In this document: positions 1-6,186 of the stretch, in pieces
Layout: every line of letters starts with the position of its first letter
Numbering within the stretch: position 1 is the stretch's first letter
Made by a program: the position numbers and the translations under genes
Notes under the pieces: generated by a model
The model's input: the letters and a program-made list of their open reading frames with translations, nothing else
Told to the model about the DNA's origin: nothing
Databases searched by the model: none
Source: CAZGTQ01 sp964528575
GTDB taxonomy: Bacteria > Planctomycetota > UBA1135 > GCA-002686595
Assembly (NCBI GenBank): GCA_964528575.1
Contig: CAZGTQ010000413.1
Coordinates: 1-9,361 of the forward strand
Direction: 5' to 3'
Length of the DNA: 9,361 nt

Positions 1-2
1 AG

Positions 3-500
3 CTCGTGCGCGCGGCGGGCGCGCCCGCGGACGCGCCGACGCGAACGGAGCTCGAGCGCGCGCTCGCGGGGCTCGACGCCGAGCAGCTCGCGAACGTCGC
101 GCGACGCGAGGCGGGCGAGCCGGCGACGGTCGGCTTCGCGCTGCTCGCGAACGGCCGCTGGAGCACGCTCGAGCTGCGCGTCCCGCCGCCCGACGACGGC
201 GGGCGCGGCCGGCGCGGCGAACGGCGCGCGAAGCGCTGGGCGTTCGCGCTCGAGCTCGAGTCGCTCGGACCGGTGCGCGTCGACCTGCTCCTGGGCGCGC
301 GGGATCTCGCCGTGCGCATCCTGGTCGCGGACGAGCGGATCGCCGAGCGCGTGCGCGCCGACGTCGAGCGACTCGCGCAGCGACTCGGCGGTGGGACGCG
401 ACGCACGCGCATCGCCGTGGGCGTCGCGCCGCGCGCTGAGCTCACGCTCGAGACGGCCGAGACGGAGGCGCGGGCGCCGTTGGTGGACCGGGTCGCATGA
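3..500 (+). CDS. FliK-like flagellar hook-length control protein, C-terminal part (5' end outside window)
   Basis: The frame is open to the left edge, so this is probably the 3' part of a longer gene; a GTG at position 6 is available but not compelling. FliK measures hook length and switches the flagellar type III export gate by contacting FlhB. The visible ~165 residues contain a segment like the FliK C-terminal domain: a strand rich in L/E (FALELESLGPVRVDLLL), a second strand (LAVRILVADERI), then an amphipathic helix with regular Arg/Glu (ERVRADVERLAQRLGG). That 'GPVxVxLxL ... LxVxixv ... R..l...v..L...L' layout is what I recall for the family. The stop overlaps the start of the FlhB-like gene (ATGA at 497-500), which supports a flagellar export pairing. 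The assignment rests on domain pattern and neighbour, not on a catalytic motif. Confidence 0.6.
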   Translation, partial: LVRAAGAPADAPTRTELERALAGLDAEQLANVARREAGEPATVGFALLANGRWSTLELRVPPPDDGGRGRRGERRAKRWAFALELESLGPVRVDLLLGARDLAVRILVADERIAERVRADVERLAQRLGGGTRRTRIAVGVAPRAELTLETAETEARAPLVDRVA

Positions 501-763
501 GCGCGCCGCGCGACGACGTCGAGGCGCTCGCGTTGCGCTACGACCCCGAGCGCGGCGGGGCTCCGCGCGTCGTCGCCAAGGGGGTCGCGGAGGTCGCCGA
601 GCGCATCCTCGCGCTCGCCCGCGAGAACGGCGTGCCGGTCCGCGAGGACCCCGACCTGCTCGCCTGCCTCGCGCAGATCGACGTCGGCGCGGAGATCCCC
701 GAGGAGCTGTTCACGATCGTCGCGGAGCTGCTCGTCTACCTCTACGAGCTGGGCGAGCGCTGA
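497..763 (+). CDS. FlhB C-terminal-domain-like protein (88 aa, stand-alone)
   Basis: An 88-residue protein matching only the cytoplasmic C-terminal domain of the flagellar export-gate protein FlhB. Family-like segments are ALALRYDPERGGAPRVVAKG (residues ~10-29), an 'A.RILALARENGVPVREDPDLLACL' stretch and a final 'EIPEELFTIVAELLVYLYEL'. In full FlhB these follow a membrane domain and an NPTH self-cleavage motif. Both are absent here, so this is the known short FlhB-homologue type often found beside fliK. It could act in the cytoplasm at the export gate, perhaps standing in for the cleaved FlhB tail; that role is inferred. The start is the ATG overlapping the fliK-like stop (ATGA), consistent with translational coupling. 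Confidence 0.82.
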   Translation: MSAPRDDVEALALRYDPERGGAPRVVAKGVAEVAERILALARENGVPVREDPDLLACLAQIDVGAEIPEELFTIVAELLVYLYELGER

Positions 764-780
764 TCGGCTACGCTCATCGC

Positions 781-1803
781 ATGGTTGCGCAGGGCGAGAG
801 GATCTTGCTCGGACTGACGGTCGGCGATCCGGCGGGGATCGGGCCGGAGATCGTGCGGGCAGCGCTCGCGGACGCGTCCGTGCGCGCGGCGGCCGACTTG
901 CTCGTGCTCGGGCCCGAGCGCGAGCGGCCGGCGGACGTGCCGCGCGCGGACGGGCCGGATGCGCCGAACGCGGCGCGCGTGGCCGGCTGCGCGTGGATCG
1001 ACACCGGCGGCCCGGCGGCGCACGAGCTCGGCAGGCCGCAGGCCGAGTGCGGGCGCGCGGCGCTCGACGCGCTGCGCCGCGGCGCCGAGCTCGCGCGCGC
1101 GGGAGCGGTCGACGCGCTCGTCACCGCGCCCGTTTCGAAGGAGGCGTTGCACCTGGCGGGCGAGCGCGTCGAAGGGCAGACCGAGCTGCTCGCGCGCTGG
1201 GCCGGCACGCCGCGCGTGCAGATGCTCGCGGTCGCCGAGCCGCTGCGCGTGCTCCTGCTCACGCGCCACCTCCCGCTCGCCGAGGCCTTGCGCGCCGTGA
1301 CGACCGAGCGCGTCGTCGACCATCTCGCGCTGCTCGACGAGGCGGTGCGCTCGCTCGGCGTCGACGCGCCGCGGCTCGCGCTCGCCGGCTTGAACCCGCA
1401 CGCGGGCGAGAGCGGTCTGCTCGGGCGCGAGGACGGCGACGTGCTCGTGCCGGCGCTCGAGCGCGCGCGCGCCGCCGGGCTCGACGTCTCGGGACCCGTC
1501 TCGCCCGACGTCGTCTTCCGCCAGGGCTTCGAGGGCCGCTGGGACGGCGTGCTCGCGCTCTACCACGACCAGGCGTTCATCCCGATCAAGCTCGTCGCGC
1601 CGCGCACCGCGCTCACCGTGCTCGCGGGGCTGCCGTACCTGCGCGTGAGCCCCGCGCACGGCACTGCGTTCGACATCGCGGGCCGGGGCGTCGCGGACCC
1701 GTCGAACCTCGTCGAGGCGCTGCGGCGCGCAGCCGCGTGGGCGGCGCAGCGGCGCGCCAGCGCCGTGACGCCGGGCGCGAGCGCCGTGACGCCGGGCGCG
1801 TGA
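781..1803 (+). CDS. pdxA: 4-hydroxythreonine-4-phosphate dehydrogenase PdxA
   Basis: PdxA oxidises 4-phosphohydroxy-L-threonine with NAD(P)+ in the DXP-dependent pyridoxal phosphate pathway, as a cytoplasmic metal-dependent dimer. The 340-residue product has the usual length. It shows GDPAGIGPE (15-23), VTAPVSKEAL (114-123) and the three metal-ligand histidines in their family contexts: H163 (TRHLPL), H207 (LNPHAGE) and H262 (YHDQ), equivalent to E. coli H166, H211 and H266. HGTAFDIAGRG follows near the C-terminus. One oddity is that the substrate-contact motif GHTE reads GQTE (Q133), losing the histidine equivalent to E. coli H136. Another is a 15-residue tail encoded by a tandem 21-bp repeat. 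The ATG at 781 directly precedes the conserved domain; the frame stays open further upstream, but that would overlap the flhB-like gene and add Arg-rich nonsense. It lies 17 nt after the flhB-like stop and may be cotranscribed. Confidence 0.93.
   Translation: MVAQGERILLGLTVGDPAGIGPEIVRAALADASVRAAADLLVLGPERERPADVPRADGPDAPNAARVAGCAWIDTGGPAAHELGRPQAECGRAALDALRRGAELARAGAVDALVTAPVSKEALHLAGERVEGQTELLARWAGTPRVQMLAVAEPLRVLLLTRHLPLAEALRAVTTERVVDHLALLDEAVRSLGVDAPRLALAGLNPHAGESGLLGREDGDVLVPALERARAAGLDVSGPVSPDVVFRQGFEGRWDGVLALYHDQAFIPIKLVAPRTALTVLAGLPYLRVSPAHGTAFDIAGRGVADPSNLVEALRRAAAWAAQRRASAVTPGASAVTPGA
1759..1800 (+). repeat. Perfect 21-bp tandem duplication at the 3' end of pdxA
   Basis: Positions 1759-1779 and 1780-1800 are identical. 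The unit is 21 bp, so the reading frame is kept and the PdxA tail becomes ASAVTPG-ASAVTPG-A just before the stop. The repeat lies beyond the conserved enzyme fold and is probably a recent slippage event with little effect on activity. Confidence 0.9.
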
Positions 1804-1820
1804 CCTAGCGCGAGCGCGCG

Positions 1821-2645
1821 TCACGCTGCGCGCTGCCGCCGCGCGTCGAGCCACGCGAGCGCGGGCCGCGCGAGGAGCTCGCCGCACGCGGCGCAGAGGG
1901 CGCCGAAGAAGAGACCGGCGAGCACGTCGAGCGCCCAGTGGATCGCGAGCGCCATCACGCTCCACGCCGTGAGGGTCCAGACGATCCAGCCGACCGTTCG
2001 CTCGCCCAGCCCTGCGCGGCGCACGAGGAACCAGAGCGCGCTCGTCGTGCACGACACGTGCAGGCTCGGGAAGCAGTTGTCGAGCGCGCTGCCGGCGCGC
2101 AGGGCCGCAGTCAGGTCGGGCCACACGCTCTCCACCAGCGGTCGCGCGTCGACCAGGCCGCTCCACGCGACCTCCTGGACCGGGAAACCGAGGTAGAACG
2201 GCAGCGCGAGCACGTAGTTCGCGACGAAGGCGAGCATGTAGCCCGCGAGCCCCGCGGCGTCGCCCGCGCGCGCGAACGCGACCGCGCCGAACAGCAGGAA
2301 CGCGACGTAGCCGGGGACGTAGACCCACGCGAGCAGGAGCTCGAGGGAGCGGGGCAGGCCGCGCTGGAAGCGCTCGACGAAGTCGCCCTCGAGCGCCCAG
2401 ATCCGCGCGGTGAGGTCGTAGCCGAGCCACTCGGTCACGCTGTCGTCGGCCGCGCTCTGCACGAAGTTCCCGACGAGCACGGCGACCATCAGCGCGAGCA
2501 CCGCGCGGCCCCCGCGGCGCCGGACGGCGTCGGCCAGGGCGCGGGCGAGGGTGCGGATCGCGCTCTCGCTGGGGCGGGCGAGCCGCAGGAGGAGCAGCAG
2601 GGTCAGGGGCGTCGCCGCGCCGTACAGCAGCCAGAGCGTCTTCAT
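1821..2645 (-). CDS. PAP2-superfamily membrane protein, Aur1/inositol-phosphotransferase-like
   Basis: A 274-residue multi-pass membrane protein. Hydrophobic segments lie near residues 5-22, 48-65, 100-127, 131-152, 198-209 and 218-252. Two phosphatase-type signatures near the C-terminus are DNCFPSLHVS (189-198, H196) and HWALDVLAG (236-244, H236 and D240). These match the second and third PAP2 motifs, where one histidine forms the phospho-enzyme and the His/Asp pair assists. A canonical first motif (KxxxxxxRP) is not seen. Instead YLGFPVQE (151-158) sits where Aur1-like enzymes have a 'FP' segment, so a lipid phosphotransferase or phosphatase acting on a membrane lipid head group is more likely than a classical PAP2 phosphatase; the substrate is unknown. 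ATG at 2645 has only a weak ribosome-binding site. It converges on pdxA with a 17-nt gap and diverges from the radical SAM gene. Confidence 0.8.
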   Translation of the reverse strand: MKTLWLLYGAATPLTLLLLLRLARPSESAIRTLARALADAVRRRGGRAVLALMVAVLVGNFVQSAADDSVTEWLGYDLTARIWALEGDFVERFQRGLPRSLELLLAWVYVPGYVAFLLFGAVAFARAGDAAGLAGYMLAFVANYVLALPFYLGFPVQEVAWSGLVDARPLVESVWPDLTAALRAGSALDNCFPSLHVSCTTSALWFLVRRAGLGERTVGWIVWTLTAWSVMALAIHWALDVLAGLFFGALCAACGELLARPALAWLDARRQRAA

Positions 2646-2779
2646 CGCGCGGCGAGGTCCCGCGCGGAGAGGCTCGCAGGCCCGCTCGCTCGGTTCAACT
2701 CGTGCGCCCCGGTTACCAACTTTGTCTGTATGCTTGGGGCAAGGATACCCCCCCTGGACCCCCCGGACGAGGCTCGCCG
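2646..2779. promoter_or_regulatory. Divergent intergenic region between the PAP2-like and radical SAM genes
   Basis: This 134-bp gap must carry the start signals of both divergent genes. Positions 2694-2750 are richer in A/T than the surrounding coding DNA and end in C-tracts at 2748-2762. A weak sigma70-like pair for the plus strand could be TTGTCT (2722-2727) with GATACC (2744-2749) 16 nt apart; the match is poor and I would not rely on it. GGACGAGG (2765-2772) is a fair ribosome-binding site 7 nt before the ATG at 2780. Confidence 0.35.
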
Positions 2780-4438
2780 ATGATCCGTCCCGGTCGACGG
2801 AAGATCGTTCTCTATCAGCCCCAGCAGGTCGACGAGAGCCTGGGGCACCCCTCGAGCAAGGACATGCTGCCGCTCGAGTCGCTCGCGGTGGCGTCTTGGC
2901 CCGATCACGACGGCTACGAGGTCGTGATCATCGACGGGAGCCTGCTGCCGCAGGAGGAAGCGCACCGGCGCGTCGTCGAGGCGTGCGAAGGCGCGCTGCT
3001 CTACGGGACCACGGGCATCCTCGGCTACATGGTCAAGGACGCGTTGCAGTGCACGCGCAGGGTGCACGCGGCGTACCCGAGCCTGAAGAAGGTGATCGGC
3101 GGCTGGTTCGCGAGCGTGCGGCCGGATCTGCAGCTCGAGACGGGGCTCTACGACGCGGTCGTCGTCGGCCAGGGCGAGCTGGCCTTCCGCGACCTGGTCC
3201 AGGCGGTCGCGTGCGGCGAGCCGCTCGACGACCTGCAGAGCCTGGTGCTGATGCGCGACGGCGAGATGGTGCACAACCCGAAGCACCCCGTCGTCGGCTG
3301 GGACAAGCTCCTGAACATGCCGTGGCACCTGATCGGGGACATCGAGCCCTACCGGCGCCAGCAGCTCCGCCCCGGCAGCGAGCGCGACATCCTGCGCATG
3401 CCCGCGCCGATGAGCCGGGAGCGCGGCGAGCCGTACTTCGGCATCACGTACTTCTCGAGCTTCGGCTGCCCCGAGCCGTGCACGTTCTGCTGCAGCCCGT
3501 TCGTGACCAACCGGCGCTGGAAGGCGATGCCGGCCGAACGGATGGTCGACGACCTCGCGCAGCTCAAGGAGCGGTGGAACTTCGACGTCGTGCGCTTCCA
3601 CGACGCGAACTTCGGCGTGATGGAGAAGCGCGTGCGCGAGTTCTGCCAGGCGGTCGTCGACCGGGGGCTGCGCTTCCACTGGAACGCGTTCATCGAGACG
3701 CACTCGATCCTGCACTACAAGCCCGAGACGCTCGACCTCATGGCCGCCAGCGGGATGCACCTCGCCGAGATCGGCGCGGAGACCGGCGACGAGCAGTTCA
3801 TGAAGACGAACATCGGCAAGCCGATCGCCGGCGACGACAACGTGCGGGCGACGAAGGAGATGTGGGATCGCGGCATCGAGTCGTCGGTCACGTACATCAT
3901 CGGCTACCCGCACGAGGAGCCCACGAGCATGCTCGCCACGCTCGAGCAGGCGCGCCGTTGTCAGGTCGCCGCGCCCGGCTCGTCGCCGACGGTCTGGCCG
4001 TATCGGCCGATCCCGGGCACGAAGATGTGGGACGAGTCGCTCGAGCTGGGCTTCGAGCCGCCGTCCGAGCTCGAGGACTGGGGGAGCCTGGGCGAGTACC
4101 ACCTGCACGAGACGTGGCCCGGCCGCATTCCGCCCGAGGTCGCGCGCGTCCGCAAGCTCCTCTGCCACTACCAGACGCTCGCCCGCGGCCTCGCGCGGGA
4201 GCGCGAGGGCCTGTGGGAGCGGCTGGCGCGTTGGCGCCTGCGGAGCGGCAACTACGCGCTGGGCACGCTCGAGGCGAAGCTCTTCGACGTCTACAGCCGC
4301 GCGACGAGGAAGATGTTCGGCCAGCAGGACGTCGCGCGCTCCTGGATCGATCCGGGCCACAAGACGGGCACCGGCGCGAACCACGCCGCGAAGAGCATCG
4401 ACCAGGGCAACGTGATCTCGAGCTCGACGGCGGGATGA
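2780..4438 (+). CDS. Cobalamin-binding-type radical SAM protein (B12-binding / radical SAM, BchE-like architecture)
   Basis: A 552-residue protein. The N-terminal ~170 residues look like a B12-binding Rossmann domain: IVLYQPQQ near the start, GYEVVIIDGS, IGGWFAS, then YDAVVVGQGELAFRDL. The DxHxxG cobalamin-ligating motif is not visible, as is common in this class. The radical SAM core begins at about 220 with ITYFSSFGCPEPCTFCC; C230, C234 and C237 form CxxxCxxC, which binds the [4Fe-4S] cluster that cleaves S-adenosylmethionine. Later core segments include VVRFHDANFGV, LAEIGAETGDE and VTYIIGYPHEE. A further ~150 residues follow with no family I recognise. Related proteins perform methylations, ring formation or rearrangements on lipids, tetrapyrroles or natural products; the substrate here is unknown. 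The ATG at 2780 fits the domain start and has GGACGAGG upstream; an upstream in-frame start would add a Pro/Gly-rich unconserved leader. Confidence 0.85.
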   Translation: MIRPGRRKIVLYQPQQVDESLGHPSSKDMLPLESLAVASWPDHDGYEVVIIDGSLLPQEEAHRRVVEACEGALLYGTTGILGYMVKDALQCTRRVHAAYPSLKKVIGGWFASVRPDLQLETGLYDAVVVGQGELAFRDLVQAVACGEPLDDLQSLVLMRDGEMVHNPKHPVVGWDKLLNMPWHLIGDIEPYRRQQLRPGSERDILRMPAPMSRERGEPYFGITYFSSFGCPEPCTFCCSPFVTNRRWKAMPAERMVDDLAQLKERWNFDVVRFHDANFGVMEKRVREFCQAVVDRGLRFHWNAFIETHSILHYKPETLDLMAASGMHLAEIGAETGDEQFMKTNIGKPIAGDDNVRATKEMWDRGIESSVTYIIGYPHEEPTSMLATLEQARRCQVAAPGSSPTVWPYRPIPGTKMWDESLELGFEPPSELEDWGSLGEYHLHETWPGRIPPEVARVRKLLCHYQTLARGLAREREGLWERLARWRLRSGNYALGTLEAKLFDVYSRATRKMFGQQDVARSWIDPGHKTGTGANHAAKSIDQGNVISSSTAG

Positions 4439-4444
4439 GGTCAG

Positions 4445-4469
4445 GGCTCGCCGTTCTCAGCGGCGAGCC
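4445..4469 (+). terminator. Hairpin just after the radical SAM gene
   Basis: A perfect 9-bp stem, GGCTCGCCG (4445-4453) with CGGCGAGCC (4461-4469), and a 7-nt loop, begins 6 nt after the stop codon. No T-run follows, so it may be a factor-assisted terminator or an mRNA-end stabiliser. It also marks the end of the chromosomal-type gene before the cassette island. Confidence 0.55.
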
Positions 4470-4632
4470 ACCTGCCCCGCGCTCACTCGCGCCACGCCTC
4501 GCTGTCGCGGCAGAGCGCCACGGTCTTCGGCATCTCGGGCACGTTCTGCGCCGACGCTGCTTCACCGACAGCATCGCGAGCCCCTGGAGCCTGCAGCGTC
4601 GGAACTCGCTCGGGCGCGACGGCGAGCGCCGC
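4470..4632 (-). other. Gene-free stretch with a possible remnant reading frame
   Basis: No convincing complete gene lies between the hairpin and the island boundary. On the minus strand a frame ending at 4483 reads ...SAQNVPEMPKTVALCRDSEAWRE before its stop. It has good G/C third positions and a less Arg-heavy composition than the shadow frames, so it could be the 3' remnant of a cassette or chromosomal gene. I cannot link it to a family, and no start with a ribosome-binding site was found. Confidence 0.2.
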
Positions 4633-4663
4633 CCGAACGCCTTGCCGAGCAGTCGGCGTTCGG
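4633..4663 (-). repeat. Hairpin downstream of the VIT gene; degenerate attC or terminator
   Basis: CCGAACGCC (4633-4641) pairs perfectly with GGCGTTCGG (4655-4663) around a 13-nt loop, 19 nt after the VIT stop. On the minus strand the outer boxes read GCCGAAC and GTTCGGG, like the R''/R' boxes of the site at 5407-5466, and CTCGGCAAGGCGTTCGG recalls the right half of environmental attC sites. It is shorter than the 60-bp sites and lacks a clear bulged inner stem. A simple terminator is the alternative; no T-run follows. Confidence 0.4.
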
Positions 4664-4682
4664 CATCGAGTCGCCATCAGAA

Positions 4683-5372
4683 TCAAGCTGCCACCCCGAA
4701 GAGCGCGCCTACCCCGGCTGTCAACGCCATCGCCAACGCTCCCCAAAAGGTGACGCGTGAGGCGGCGACAATCATCGGCGCGCCACCTGCTTTGGCGGAC
4801 AGCGAACCCAACAGTGCAAGAAACAACAGCGAACTGCCTGAGACAGCCCACATGAGCCAGGAGGCCGGGAACAAGACGACGACCAGTAGCGGGAGAGCCG
4901 CACCCATCGCGAACGTGCCGGCGGAGGCGAGGGAGGCCTGAACGGGCCGCGCGGTGAAAGTATCGGAGATGCCCAACTCATCGCGGGCATGTGCACCGAG
5001 CGCGTCATGCTGCATCAATTGGGTTGCGACGTTGGACGCGAGTGCCGCGTCCAGCCCGCGCTTCACGTAGATCTCCGCCAACTCTGCGTGCTCATGCTCA
5101 GCGTCGGTGGCGAGCTCTTGCCTTTCCCGGGCCAGATCGGCGCGCTCGGTATCGGCCTGCGAACTAACCGATACATACTCGCCCGCAGCCATCGACATGG
5201 CTCCCGCGACGAGGCCGGCGACCCCTGCGACCAAGATGCCCTGAGCATCCGCCCCCGCCGCGGCAACGCCCAGGACAAGACTCGCAGTGGATACAATTCC
5301 GTCGTTCGAGCCAAGAACAGCCGCGCGAAGCCAGCCGACCCGTTGCATTCGGTGTCTTTCGGTGTGCTTCAT
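4683..5372 (-). CDS. VIT/CCC1-family iron or manganese transporter
   Basis: A 229-residue protein closely following the bacterial VIT family, whose members move Fe2+ or Mn2+ across a membrane, usually as detoxifying exporters. The first helix region reads LRAAVLGSNDGIVSTASLVLGVAAA; it is followed by VAGLVAGAMSMAAGEYVSVSSQADTE, the cytoplasmic Glu-rich loop (ERADLARERQELATDAEHEHAELAEIYVKRGL) that in VIT1 binds metal, then DALGAHARDELGIS and three more hydrophobic segments. Length is typical and nothing is missing. The ATG at 5372 has AAGGAA (minus strand, 5384-5379) six nt upstream; the frame runs on to 5594 only because it reads through the attC site. It begins 34 nt after the R' box of that site, and base composition is less GC-extreme than in flanking genes, so it appears to be cassette cargo. 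Confidence 0.93.
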   Translation of the reverse strand: MKHTERHRMQRVGWLRAAVLGSNDGIVSTASLVLGVAAAGADAQGILVAGVAGLVAGAMSMAAGEYVSVSSQADTERADLARERQELATDAEHEHAELAEIYVKRGLDAALASNVATQLMQHDALGAHARDELGISDTFTARPVQASLASAGTFAMGAALPLLVVVLFPASWLMWAVSGSSLLFLALLGSLSAKAGGAPMIVAASRVTFWGALAMALTAGVGALFGVAA

Positions 5373-5406
5373 ACGGCGTTCCTTGTAGCGGGATGGAACT
5401 GGCGAT

Positions 5407-5466
5407 GCCGAACGCTCATCATCAGCGGGGGCGCGAAGTGCCGTCCGCTGCATGCACTTGTTCGGC
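5407..5466 (-). repeat. attC recombination site, complete (60 bp)
   Basis: The outer boxes GCCGAAC (5407-5413) and GTTCGGC (5460-5466) are perfect inverted repeats. Inside, CAGCGG (5423-5428) pairs with CCGCTG (5445-5450), and CAT (5420-5422) pairs with ATG (5452-5454), leaving C5451 bulged, the expected extrahelical base of an attC. The lipoprotein gene stops inside it (5422-5424) and VIT begins shortly beyond it. The R' box reads GTTCGGC rather than the strict GTTRRRY. Confidence 0.82.
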
Positions 5467-5844
5467 GTCGGCCTCCTCCGTCCTGTACGTCCAGATCCGC
5501 CAGACCAAATAGGCTTGGTCGACGAGCATGCCATGAACCTCGAGCATGTCGCCAGCCTCGAGCTCGTTGGTCGGAAGGTTGTAGAGATAAGCACTGCCTA
5601 TCGATTCACCCTTTTCGACGATCCAGACCAAAGGCGTCGCTCCGGGCACCGTGACCTGCGCGGTGAAGGTCATCTTCCGGCCGAGGAAGCCCCATGTGAA
5701 ACCCTTGGACCGGAGGTGATGCGCCAACTCCTCAACAGTCACCGTCGGGGGCGACGTCGGGAACTCCGGGTCCTTCTCGACACCCGCACATCCGGCCAGC
5801 GCAACCAAGCCGAGACAGATCAGCAACTGGCGCTCCTTCCTCAT
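5422..5844 (-). CDS. Small cassette-encoded lipoprotein of unknown function
   Basis: A 140-residue protein with a lipoprotein signal: MRKER, a hydrophobic stretch, and lipobox LAGC with C19 as the lipidated cysteine. The mature part starts with an acidic/Pro linker, then VEELAHHLRSKGFTWGFLGRKMTFTAQVTV and a second half with SIGSAYLYNLPTNELEAGDMLEVHGMLVDQ. Alternating strands around 'GRKMTFTAQV' and 'GDMLEVHGML' suggest a small beta-barrel (OB-fold-like) domain, but this is only an impression. The last ~15 residues are encoded by the attC site and are probably not functionally selected. ATG at 5844 has GGAGGAG (minus strand, 5855-5849) just upstream. A degraded second copy lies at 5998-6186. 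It is likely anchored to the outer or inner membrane in the periplasm; no known family was recognised. Confidence 0.8.
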   Translation of the reverse strand: MRKERQLLICLGLVALAGCAGVEKDPEFPTSPPTVTVEELAHHLRSKGFTWGFLGRKMTFTAQVTVPGATPLVWIVEKGESIGSAYLYNLPTNELEAGDMLEVHGMLVDQAYLVWRIWTYRTEEADAEQVHAADGTSRPR

Positions 5845-5881
5845 ACGACTCCTCCGTCGTCGGGACTTTGCTCATGGTCTT

Positions 5882-5913
5882 ACCGAACGCCGCCCTGCCG
5901 CTCAGACCGGTCT
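5882..5913 (-). repeat. Weak attC-like right half upstream of the lipoprotein gene
   Basis: On the minus strand CTGAGCGGCAGGGCGGCGTT followed by CGGT resembles the right half (L'-R') of the attC at 6999-7058, allowing a 2-nt insertion. It sits 37 nt before the lipoprotein ATG, the spacing expected of a preceding cassette junction. The palindrome AGACCGGTCT (5904-5913) is at its edge. No left half was identified, so this could be chance. Confidence 0.25.
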
Positions 5914-5965
5914 CCAAGCTGGGCCGACGTCCTACCTCTCTCACTTCTTTGAACGCCTCGTGTTC

Positions 5966-5992
5966 GCCGAACGTTCAGCATCAGCGGCGGCG
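5966..5992 (-). repeat. Half attC site after the degraded lipoprotein copy
   Basis: GCCGAAC (5966-5972), then TTCAGCATCAGCGGCGG, matches the left part (plus-strand view) of the 5407-5466 site at nearly every base. The partner half, including the second outer box, is absent: the sequence passes directly into the lipoprotein-like segment. It looks like an attC that lost about half its length by deletion and should recombine poorly or not at all. Confidence 0.55.
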
Positions 5993-5997
5993 CGTGC

Positions 5998-6186
5998 TCC
6001 GCCTTGTACGTCCAGACCCACCAGACCGAAGGGGCTTGGTCGACGAGCATGCCATGAACCTCGAGCACCTCGCCAGCCTCGAGGTCGTTGGTCGGGAGGT
6101 TGTGGAGATGAGCGCTGCCTATCGATTCGATCCAGACTCTAGGCGTCGCTCCGGGCACTGTGATTTCGCGGTGAAGGTCACCTTCG
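5998..6186 (-). pseudogene. Frameshifted, 5'-truncated copy of the cassette lipoprotein gene
   Basis: Positions ~6005-6186 align almost base for base with 5484-5677 of the intact lipoprotein gene. The shared protein text includes SIGSAHLHNLPTNDLEAGEV and LEVHGMLVDQ. Relative to the intact copy there is a 12-nt in-frame deletion (the stretch coding VEKG is lost) near 6127 and a 1-nt deletion near 6165 that throws TFTAK into another frame from PGATPRVWIE. Homology stops at about 6186, so signal peptide, lipobox and N-terminal third are missing, and the sequence changes to GC-rich DNA. The original stop is gone with the attC half, so translation would run on. It is most simply a dead duplicate. 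Confidence 0.8.

Noticed and set aside
391..780. Upstream extension of the pdxA frame
   Set aside because: It overlaps the fliK- and flhB-like genes in another frame and is Arg-rich without family similarity; PdxA homology starts right after the ATG at 781.
1801..1835. Bidirectional terminator between pdxA and the PAP2-like gene
   Set aside because: Only a 6-bp stem (AGCGCG/CGCGCT) in GC-rich repeats, without T-runs; expected by chance here.
742..2430. Long minus-strand frame (562 codons) across pdxA and the PAP2-like gene
   Set aside because: Arg/Ala-rich translation typical of a shadow frame in high-GC DNA; both genes it covers have clear family motifs in other frames.
2722..2749. Sigma70 promoter for the radical SAM gene
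   Set aside because: The -35/-10 match is poor (roughly half the positions); it is kept only as a weak possibility in the intergenic entry.
2551..4941. Long plus-strand frame (796 codons) and the opposing 580-codon minus frame across the radical SAM gene
   Set aside because: Both are low-complexity shadows of the radical SAM gene, whose frame holds CxxxCxxC and the conserved core.
5373..5594. N-terminal extension of the VIT protein
   Set aside because: It translates through the attC site and the end of the lipoprotein gene; a strong ribosome-binding site supports the start at 5372.
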